Below are positions 1 to 6,117 of a stretch of DNA of 64,000 nt, piece after piece (the stretch's first letter is position 1; each line of letters begins with the position of its first letter). Under the pieces are notes generated by a model. That model worked only from the letters and a program-made list of their open reading frames with translations. It searched no databases and was not told the DNA's origin. The DNA comes from Acidobacteriota bacterium (lineage in GTDB: Bacteria > Acidobacteriota > Terriglobia > Acidiferrales > UBA7541): NCBI GenBank assembly GCA_003167215.1, contig PMTV01000025.1, positions 29,490 through 93,489 on the forward strand. Direction: 5' to 3'. Made by a program: the position numbers and the translations under genes.

Positions 1-1187
1 CCGGGAATCCCGCTGAGTCCACGCTGCAGTTTGAGAAGCGCGACGGGATCTGGCAAATCACTCAGCCGGTCGAAACACGGGCCGATCAGGCGTCCTTGGA
101 CGGAATAATTGACGGCCTGTCCAGCGCCCGTATTGCGCAAACGGAACCCGGCACGCCTGACCGGTTGAAAGTCTTTGGTCTTGACCCGCCGGCCATTTCA
201 CTGGAATTCCAGGCCGGGAGCGGCGCGAAGCACACCGTGGCATTGGGCAAAAAGGATTTTATTGGAGTTTCGGTCTACTCGATTGTGGACAGCGGCAAAG
301 ATGTCGCGCTCCTTCCGGAATCGCTTCTGATCAGCTCCGACAAATCTCTTCAAGACTTGCGAGATCGTGACGTGTTACACGCCGCGAGCGATAAAGTCCT
401 GTCCTTCGACCTTAAGAATCCTTCCGGGCAGCTCGCGGCAAAGAGAACAAAGGATGAGTGGGAATTTACGAAACCCGCCGGCTCGCGCGGCGACGCCGGA
501 AATATCAGCGCGCTTCTCGCCAGTGTTGGTTCGGCGAAATGGACTGCGGTTGCCAGCGAGTCGTCCGTTAATCTGGCGAACTATGGTTTAACTAGTCCGG
601 CTGTCTCCCTGACCACCTTGGATGACAAAGGAAAGAGTGCCACGCTGATCGTCGGCAAAAAAGATGGCGATCAATACTTCGCGCGGGATGCCTCCCGGCC
701 CGTGGTTTTCCGCATCTCTGAGGATCTCTACAAGAAACTGGCCGAAAATTACAACGATTTGCGCGACAAAAAACTCGCGCGCTTCGATCCCGCTGTGTTA
801 AATCGCGTCGAAATACATAATGCGAACGGCACGATTATCTGCACGCGCAAATCCGAATTTGAATGGATCATCGAGGAACCTGTCGATCAGAAGGGAAAAG
901 CGGCCGATATTGCAAAGTTAATTACGCCCTTGGAAGAGGCGCGCGCGGAGCAAGTCTTTGACCAGCCTGCGCCGAATGTCCGCGCCCTGCTGGCTAAGCC
1001 CGAGTTCCAGGCTGTCTTAACCGACAAATCCGCCAAAAAATTGACCATTCAGCTATCGAAAGAATCCGGCAGCTTCGTGTACGCCAGAACCAGCGAAAGT
1101 CCGGCCGTTTACAGACTCGATAAGCAGATTCTGACCGAGCTGAACTTTAAGCCCGCTGACTTGATTCTCTCCGGCACACCCAATTAG
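1..1187 (+). CDS. DUF4340 domain protein, 5' end cut by window edge
   Basis: The frame is open to the window edge, so the N-terminus lies outside and the first in-frame TTG at 96 is probably not the true start. The visible protein is made of repeated beta-rich units of the DUF4340 type, with phrases such as LKVFGLDPPAISLEF, YGLTSPAVSLT and TLIVGKKDGDQYFARD that recur along the chain. DUF4340 proteins usually sit beside a GldG-like ABC transporter auxiliary subunit and are thought to be extracytoplasmic. The partner would lie upstream, outside the window. The ORF ends cleanly and faces a small minus-strand gene. The family is assigned with good confidence. The function is unknown. Confidence 0.8.
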   Translation, partial: GNPAESTLQFEKRDGIWQITQPVETRADQASLDGIIDGLSSARIAQTEPGTPDRLKVFGLDPPAISLEFQAGSGAKHTVALGKKDFIGVSVYSIVDSGKDVALLPESLLISSDKSLQDLRDRDVLHAASDKVLSFDLKNPSGQLAAKRTKDEWEFTKPAGSRGDAGNISALLASVGSAKWTAVASESSVNLANYGLTSPAVSLTTLDDKGKSATLIVGKKDGDQYFARDASRPVVFRISEDLYKKLAENYNDLRDKKLARFDPAVLNRVEIHNANGTIICTRKSEFEWIIEEPVDQKGKAADIAKLITPLEEARAEQVFDQPAPNVRALLAKPEFQAVLTDKSAKKLTIQLSKESGSFVYARTSESPAVYRLDKQILTELNFKPADLILSGTPN

Positions 1188-1198
1188 ACGTCACTGAA

Positions 1199-1456
1199 TC
1201 ACGCTGATGCTCCCGCCTCACAAACCAGGGCTTCCTCGTGTGGCCAGGCCGCAATTAGCAAAACCTTCCCCGTATCGGGTGAAATGTATATGTAATATAA
1301 CTGTTCGCGGCGTTTCACCTCATAAAAGCCCGCCCGTTTCGGGTCAGGAGTTACAGTGGCACCGCCAGCCAAAGCATCGCGAAGCTGCATGATCATTTCC
1401 TGCGAGTGATTTCTCAAGTCTTCGATTTCTAACCCGCGCTCTAAGCACATCACCAT
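1199..1456 (-). CDS. Small conserved hypothetical protein (85 aa)
   Basis: An 85-residue soluble protein that I do not recognise. A strong ribosome-binding site (GGAGGGACCC directly before the ATG) supports the start. It has an amphipathic N-terminal helix (LRNHSQEMIMQLRDAL) followed by a short beta-rich part (YEVKRREQLYYIYISPDTGKV) and has no signal peptide or membrane segment. It is convergent with the DUF4340 gene, leaving only about 10 bp between stops. Short proteins of this shape are common as lineage-specific genes in Acidobacteriota. No function is proposed. Confidence 0.6.
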   Translation of the reverse strand: MVMCLERGLEIEDLRNHSQEMIMQLRDALAGGATVTPDPKRAGFYEVKRREQLYYIYISPDTGKVLLIAAWPHEEALVCEAGASA

Positions 1457-1674
1457 GGGTCCCTCCAGCGCTTTTATCGTCTCTCACTTGATATTACGTT
1501 AGCGCAAAGATGAAAGTTCCAGCTGTGCCTAGCCGTGCGGCCTAATAGTTTCGATATGGTGCAATCTCCGGGTTAAGACCGTACCAAAAAGTATTCTGGC
1601 GTTAACTCTTAACTAGTCACTTGCGCGCCGCCCCTAAACTTGCAATAGTTTGGGGACGTGAGGGCCTGTTCATC

Positions 1675-1884
1675 GTGAAGAAGAAAAAGAAGAGAGCAAA
1701 GAAGTCGAATCGCATGCGCCATGATAGAAGGCGGAAACACCAGCACTGGCAGGTCACGGTGTTTTACCATGACGGCGAAAGATTCGCCCGTGTCTACATT
1801 GACCGCGACCGCGCTCAGCGTTTTGCCCAACGGCAGAAGAAATCTCCGATCGTCAAAGCCGCCCGGATTCTTGAGGTGGATTAA
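1675..1884 (+). CDS. Small very basic hypothetical protein
   Basis: About 69 residues from a GTG start. An upstream in-frame TTG at 1621 would give 87 residues. The N-terminus is extremely basic (KKKKKRAKKSNR, then HDRRRKHQH). A short beta-strand-like segment, WQVTVFYHDGERFARVYID, and another basic stretch follow. The charge suggests nucleic-acid or ribosome binding, but this is inference and no domain is recognised. It stands alone between a minus-strand gene and tRNA-Gly. The start codon is uncertain because no clear Shine-Dalgarno is visible. Confidence 0.5.
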   Translation: MKKKKKRAKKSNRMRHDRRRKHQHWQVTVFYHDGERFARVYIDRDRAQRFAQRQKKSPIVKAARILEVD

Positions 1885-1955
1885 GGACAAGTCGCGCATT
1901 TCCCCTGCGCGACCCGGCCTTCATATGTTCGTGCGACACCCCCTACGCTGGAAGC

Positions 1956-1984
1956 TTGTTCGAGTGTTTGCGCCATGCTATAAA
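1956..1984 (+). promoter_or_regulatory. Putative sigma-70 promoter of tRNA-Gly
   Basis: TTGTTC at 1956-1961 and TATAAA at 1979-1984 are separated by 17 bp and lie about 30 bp before the mature tRNA. The -10 matches five of six consensus bases and the -35 three of six. Its position and spacing fit a housekeeping promoter. Confidence 0.45.
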
Positions 1985-2013
1985 TAATTGGGAATTACAG
2001 GGTTCTCATCCGA

Positions 2014-2087
2014 GCGGGATTCGTATAGTGGTAGTACGCCACCTTGCCAAGGTGGAGGCGAGAGTTCGATTCTCTTATCCCGCTCCA
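2014..2087 (+). tRNA. tRNA-Gly (anticodon GCC)
   Basis: A complete cloverleaf: acceptor stem GCGGGAT pairs with ATCCCGC (2077-2083), the anticodon arm CCACC-TTGCCAA-GGTGG places GCC at 2046-2048, and the T arm contains GTTCGATTC. The discriminator is T and the 3' CCA (2085-2087) is encoded. It decodes GGC/GGU glycine codons. Confidence 0.96.
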
Positions 2088-2236
2088 GATATTTTCGCCT
2101 CTTGAGACGCTTTCTATACTTTGATGTCGAATTTGCACGTCTGCATTCCTGCCACATTTCCGCGGCACCCTCCCAGGCAAGGAGGTAATAGTTATTGTCC
2201 GCGACCGATTGGTTGGGTTATGCTCCCTCGGCTGTT

Positions 2237-2254
2237 CCCCGGATTACACCGGGG
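2237..2254 (+). promoter_or_regulatory. Short GC hairpin in the leader of the bufferin operon
   Basis: CCCCGG at 2237-2242 and CCGGGG at 2249-2254 form a perfect 6-bp stem with loop ATTACA, about 120 bp before the bufA start. There is no T-run, so it is not an intrinsic terminator. It may be a leader structure or chance. No -10/-35 pair was recognised nearby. Confidence 0.3.
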
Positions 2255-2372
2255 CTTGGATCCAGCCCGTCTGACAAAATCAACCCCAACAAGAACGTCC
2301 GAACTCTCTCGGATGGCGTAGTAACAATTAGAAGCGGTTGCAGTCCAAACTCAATAGGAGGTAATTCGGGAA

Positions 2373-2660
2373 ATGACAAAATCGAAGAAAGCTCTAGTTG
2401 CTGGCGCCGCACTTGCAGGTCTCTTGGCTGGCACAGGCGCGACGATTCAAGCATCGAATCTTCTGTCCGGTGTGAGGCTTGCTGCTCAATCCGATCAGAA
2501 GCCCGCGGACAGCACGGCCAAGGAAAAGCATGCTTGCAAGGGTCAGAATTCTTGCAAGGGTAAGGGTGGATGTAAATCGAGCGACAACGGGTGTAAGGGC
2601 AAGAACTCTTGCAAGGGCAAGGGTGGTTGCGCAACAGACGGTTCAAAGATGCCGGACTAA
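2373..2660 (+). CDS. bufA: Bufferin-type RiPP precursor (metallophore precursor)
   Basis: A 95-residue precursor peptide. Residues 1 to about 28 look like an Sec-type signal (basic start, then LVAGAALAGLLAGTGA), so the product is probably exported. The C-terminal half holds two near-identical 13-residue units, CKGQNSCKGKGGC (55-67) and CKGKNSCKGKGGC (74-86), giving six Cys at 55, 61, 67, 74, 80 and 86. Bufferins are known RiPPs whose Cys residues are modified by an MNIO enzyme and which bind copper in the periplasm. The genes for that enzyme and its partner follow directly. A good AGGAGGT lies 10 nt before the ATG. Metal specificity and the exact subfamily cannot be read from sequence, and the double core is a visible peculiarity. 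Confidence 0.8.
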   Translation: MTKSKKALVAGAALAGLLAGTGATIQASNLLSGVRLAAQSDQKPADSTAKEKHACKGQNSCKGKGGCKSSDNGCKGKNSCKGKGGCATDGSKMPD

Positions 2661-2676
2661 CGCTCTTCGGAGCGTT
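2659..2676 (+). promoter_or_regulatory. UUCG-tetraloop hairpin between bufA and bufB
   Basis: AACGCTC (2659-2665) pairs perfectly with GAGCGTT (2670-2676) around a TTCG loop closed by C-G, the extra-stable cUUCGg type. It begins on the bufA stop codon and lacks a T-run. Such a hairpin can protect an upstream transcript end or cause partial termination, giving more precursor than enzyme. That role is inference. Confidence 0.6.
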
Positions 2677-2759
2677 GGTACTAGCAAGAGTTGTCCTGCC
2701 TGGGGCCGGACTTCGTTGTACCGGCCCTCGACACTTCTTCTGCATCTTCGGAGTCCCAA

Positions 2760-3611
2760 ATGCCGGCAAATCGGTTTAACAATTTTACTGATTATGGAAT
2801 CGGGATTGGTCTGCGCGCGCCGCATTACCATCACATTCTCACGCGCAAACCGGTGGTTGACTGGTTTGAGATCATTTCCGAAAATTTCATGATCGATGGC
2901 GGGCGGCCTTTGCACATCCTCGATCAAATCCTGGAACAATACAAAGTGGTGCAGCACGGCGTTTCCATGTATTTCGGCTCGGCCGAGCGCCCGAACAAAG
3001 AACATCTTCGCCGCCTGAAGACCTTGGTGCAGCGTACCAAGACGCCCTGGCTATCGGACCATCTTTGCTGGGGAAGCGTCGATGGCCGCTACACGCACGA
3101 TCTTCTGCCCATGCCCTACACTTTTGAAGCTGCGCGAATCACCGCGCAAAAAGTTCGCGAGGTCCGCGATTTTGTGGAAGTGCCCGTGGTGGTGGAGAAC
3201 GTGAGCAGCTACGCGGAATTTCACGTTTCCGAAATGACGGAGTGGGAATTCCTGAACGAAGTGGTCGAGCGAGCCGACTGCGGAATTCTCCTGGATGTGA
3301 ACAACATTTACGTATCTTCGCGGAATCACAGCTTCGACCCGTACACCTACGTCAACAGCGTCCCGGCGGAGCGAGTCGCCCAGATCCACATCGCAGGTCA
3401 TTCGAAATATAAAAAGTACATCCTGGATACACACGATCATCCCGTGATCGATCCCGTTTGGAAATTGTACGAGCGCGCCATCGAACGCGTCGGCCACACG
3501 GCAACTCTGCTCGAATGGGACGACAGCATCCCTTCCTTTGACGAAGTTCACGACGAGGCTTTGAAAGCCAATCGATTCCTGGCAAGCGCATCGCTGGCGA
3601 AAGCGGTATGA
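2760..3611 (+). CDS. bufB: MNIO/DUF692 multinuclear iron oxygenase (BufB)
   Basis: A 283-residue TIM-barrel enzyme of the DUF692 (MbnB/MNIO) family, which uses an iron centre to convert precursor Cys residues to modified heterocycles. All family signatures are visible: GIGLRAPHYHHIL (15-27), QHGVSMYFGS (65-74), SDHLCW (99-104), VENV (145-148), LLDVNNIYVS (177-186), HIAGH (210-214), DTHDHPV (223-229) and LEWD (251-254). They include the His, Asp and Glu metal ligands. An upstream TTG at 2691 is in frame, but GGAG 6 nt before the ATG at 2760 decides the start. It overlaps bufC by ATGA and its substrate is almost certainly the peptide encoded just upstream. Confidence 0.93.
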   Translation: MPANRFNNFTDYGIGIGLRAPHYHHILTRKPVVDWFEIISENFMIDGGRPLHILDQILEQYKVVQHGVSMYFGSAERPNKEHLRRLKTLVQRTKTPWLSDHLCWGSVDGRYTHDLLPMPYTFEAARITAQKVREVRDFVEVPVVVENVSSYAEFHVSEMTEWEFLNEVVERADCGILLDVNNIYVSSRNHSFDPYTYVNSVPAERVAQIHIAGHSKYKKYILDTHDHPVIDPVWKLYERAIERVGHTATLLEWDDSIPSFDEVHDEALKANRFLASASLAKAV

Positions 3612-4546
3612 AGCTGCTAAGCCTTCAACGCCGCATGGCTCGCGCGGTGATGACCCCGCTAACGCCTTCCGAACGCATGCGCCCGACCGCGCCCGATGGC
3701 CGCTCGATGCGCGCTGTAGCCTCTCAGATCATTAAGCCGAACTCTCGGCTGACGTCATTCGAACGCCTGGAAATCTATAATCGCCAGTATTGGTTCCGTG
3801 TGCTGGCAGGTCTTGCCGAGGATTTTCCTGGCTTGCGCGCCGTGCTCGGAGGAAATCGCTTCGATCGCATGGCGCAGGCCTATCTCACCGATTGCCCCTC
3901 GCAATCGTTTACTCTCCGCAACTTGGGTTCGCGCTTGGAATCCTGGCTGCGAAAAAAACCCGCCTGGACCGCCGGGCGCAGGAACCTGGCTCTCGATATG
4001 GTTCGCCTGGAATGGGCCGATATTGAAGCCTTCGATGGCGGCGCCGAGCCCACGCTCAAACCGGAAGATCTCGCGTCAGCAAACCCCGCGAAACTGCGTT
4101 TGCGGCTGCAACCATATGTACAGCTTCTCGACCTGCGTTATCCCGTTGACGACTTGTTGCTGGAAGTTCGCAAAGGGGACGATGACACCGAGGTCGCCAG
4201 CAATGCCTTCAGCGAGCGCCACCACCAGAAACGAGTTTCAGCCGTGGCGAAATTGAAACCCAGTCCGATCTTTTTGGTCGTGCATCGCATGGACGATTCC
4301 GTTTATTTTCGCCGGCTTCATCGCGAGGAGTTCGCCATTCTGAGCGCTCTTCGCAGCGGCAAGCCGCTCAAGGCTGCGGTGGAAAGCGCTTTGAGAGCGA
4401 GCTCAATTCCTTCCGACGAACGCGCAGCCAACGTGCAGCACTGGTTTCAAACCTGGGCGGTGCTCGGCTGGTTCTGCCGCTTCGACGGAAAAAAATCGAG
4501 ACCGCATCGCTCGACAACATCGCAGAAATCAAAAGCCCGAGCATGA
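3608..4546 (+). CDS. bufC: DUF2063 family RiPP partner protein (BufC)
   Basis: A 312-residue protein. Residues 1 to about 120 match the DUF2063 N-terminal domain, with the typical run SRLTSFERLEIYNRQYWFRV and LAEDFPGLRAVLG. The family provides precursor recognition for MNIO enzymes (MbnC/BufC role). The rest is an alpha/beta C-terminal domain found in longer family members, ending in a basic tail (KKSRPHRSTTSQKSKARA). It overlaps bufB and the downstream DoxX gene by 4 bp each, so the three are translationally coupled. There is no signal peptide, so it is cytoplasmic like its enzyme partner. Confidence 0.88.
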   Translation: MKLLSLQRRMARAVMTPLTPSERMRPTAPDGRSMRAVASQIIKPNSRLTSFERLEIYNRQYWFRVLAGLAEDFPGLRAVLGGNRFDRMAQAYLTDCPSQSFTLRNLGSRLESWLRKKPAWTAGRRNLALDMVRLEWADIEAFDGGAEPTLKPEDLASANPAKLRLRLQPYVQLLDLRYPVDDLLLEVRKGDDDTEVASNAFSERHHQKRVSAVAKLKPSPIFLVVHRMDDSVYFRRLHREEFAILSALRSGKPLKAAVESALRASSIPSDERAANVQHWFQTWAVLGWFCRFDGKKSRPHRSTTSQKSKARA

Positions 4547-5055
4547 GAACTGAGGCGAATCCAATTCAGCGATTGTATGACGGCTTTGTAAGAGTCGTCT
4601 CCAGCCTCCAATCGCCATTTTTGCTGGCCATTCGTTTATATTGGGGATGGCAGCTCTCTCAAAATGGATGGGGTAAACTCCACAATCTGTCTCACGTCAC
4701 GCAATTCTTCGTAAGCCTGGGACTGCCGGCACCGGCCTTCACCGCGACTTTTGTTTCGTCATTTGAATTTGTGGCCGGAATTCTGCTCGCCCTCGGCCTG
4801 CTGTCGCGAATCGCGGCTCTGGGCATCGTCATTGATATGTTCGTGGCGTATTGGGCGGGGGATAGGGCGTCGCTGCTTGCGTTCTTCTCGGATCCTGACA
4901 AGTTTTCCAACGCCGCCCCGTTTATCTTTCTGTTCGTGGGTCTGATCATTCTGATTTTCGGGCCGGGCAAACTATCCCTCGACACGCTCTTTGATCGGCT
5001 GATTCGGAAAAGAAAATATTCAGAGTCCGGGGAGATCGGTTCCTCCGCTGTGTGA
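4543..5055 (+). CDS. DoxX-family membrane protein of the bufferin operon
   Basis: A 170-residue protein with about four membrane helices and DoxX hallmarks: LLAIRLYWGWQLSQNGWGKL near the start, FVSLGLPAPAFTATFVSSFE and FVAGILLALGLLSRIAAL. DoxX-like proteins are regular members of bufferin operons, though their role there is not settled. Membrane redox help and precursor handling are both possible. The ATGA overlap with bufC shows it belongs to the same transcript. The C-terminus is a short charged tail in the cytoplasm. Confidence 0.85.
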   Translation: MRTEANPIQRLYDGFVRVVSSLQSPFLLAIRLYWGWQLSQNGWGKLHNLSHVTQFFVSLGLPAPAFTATFVSSFEFVAGILLALGLLSRIAALGIVIDMFVAYWAGDRASLLAFFSDPDKFSNAAPFIFLFVGLIILIFGPGKLSLDTLFDRLIRKRKYSESGEIGSSAV

Positions 5056-5070
5056 CGGCCGCCGGATGAA

Positions 5071-6108
5071 ATGACGGCTGCCCGATTCATGAAACATCAT
5101 GCGAACACGAATTCCAACACGTGCCAGCGCGTAGTTCTTCTAGGCCTGTTCGTGTTCTTCTTGGTCGCCGCAGGCGCTTTTCCGGCTGACGACATGACCT
5201 CGACCATAGTTATCGGAAATTCGCGAATAGATGTCGTCCTTGAGAAGGGCTCTCTTCAAGTCTCCAAGGAAGAACTGCTCAGGTGGGTTCAGTGGGCGGC
5301 GGAATCCGTAAGCGCCTATTATGGCCATTTTCCAATCCCACATGTTTTGCTGCGCATTATTCCGGCTGATGGAAAAGGTGTTCGCAATGGCCGCACTTTT
5401 GGGGAAAAGGGCGGATTCATAACCATTCACGTCGGCAGCAACACGACCTCCGAGGATCTCGGCACCGACTGGATGCTGACTCATGAAATGGTGCATCTCG
5501 CTTTTCCGTCCGTTGCCGACAACCACCATTGGATTGAAGAGGGAATCGCAACTTATGTAGAGCCGATCGCGCGCGTAAGAGCGAAGCACATGGACGCGAC
5601 GGAAATGTGGTTCGAACTGGTGAGAGACCTCCATCAGGGACTCCCCGCCGCTGGTGATAAAGGTCTCGACCACACGCATACCTGGGGACGAACGTATTGG
5701 GGCGGAGCGCTATTCTGTTTCCTCGCGGATATTGAGATCCATCAGAAAACGGCGAACCGAAAAGGTCTGGACGATGCGCTACGCGGCATTCTCGCTGCCG
5801 GCGGAGACATCCGGCAGGACTGGCCCCTGGAAAAAGACTTGGATACTGGGGACCAAGCGACCGGCGTGCCGGTTTTGCGGCCACTTTATGAAAAGATGAA
5901 GGATCAACCCTACGACGTCGATCTCCCCGCGATATGGACGGAGTTGGGTGTCGAACGAGCCGACGGAAAAGTTCGCTTCCTGGATACTGCGCCGCTGTCG
6001 CAAACGCGTGTGGCAATCACTTACGGCTCGGCTGGATCTGGATCGGCTGCCGCCTCGCCCATCAGCATACTTGCCGGCGACACGGCCATGAAGTTTCCGC
6101 AAAGGTAA
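5071..6108 (+). CDS. Secreted HExxH (gluzincin-like) metallopeptidase
   Basis: A 345-residue protein with an N-terminal hydrophobic stretch (VVLLGLFVFFLVAAGAF, 21-37) that serves as signal peptide or anchor. The zinc site is HEMVH (138-142) with the downstream WIEEGIATY (154-162), whose Glu157 would be the third ligand, as in M1/M61-like gluzincins. The fold is otherwise unassigned. It starts 15 bp after the DoxX gene on the same strand, so it may be the last gene of the bufferin transcript and could act on the exported peptide. That link is inference, since acidobacterial genomes carry many stand-alone secreted peptidases of this type. A second ATG at 5089 would shorten the N-terminus without harming the signal. 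Confidence 0.7.
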   Translation: MTAARFMKHHANTNSNTCQRVVLLGLFVFFLVAAGAFPADDMTSTIVIGNSRIDVVLEKGSLQVSKEELLRWVQWAAESVSAYYGHFPIPHVLLRIIPADGKGVRNGRTFGEKGGFITIHVGSNTTSEDLGTDWMLTHEMVHLAFPSVADNHHWIEEGIATYVEPIARVRAKHMDATEMWFELVRDLHQGLPAAGDKGLDHTHTWGRTYWGGALFCFLADIEIHQKTANRKGLDDALRGILAAGGDIRQDWPLEKDLDTGDQATGVPVLRPLYEKMKDQPYDVDLPAIWTELGVERADGKVRFLDTAPLSQTRVAITYGSAGSGSAAASPISILAGDTAMKFPQR

Positions 6109-6117
6109 AGTTCAGAT

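Noticed and set aside
2691..2759. Upstream TTG start for bufB
   Set aside because: The added residues do not resemble the family N-terminus, and the ATG at 2760 has a well-placed GGAG.
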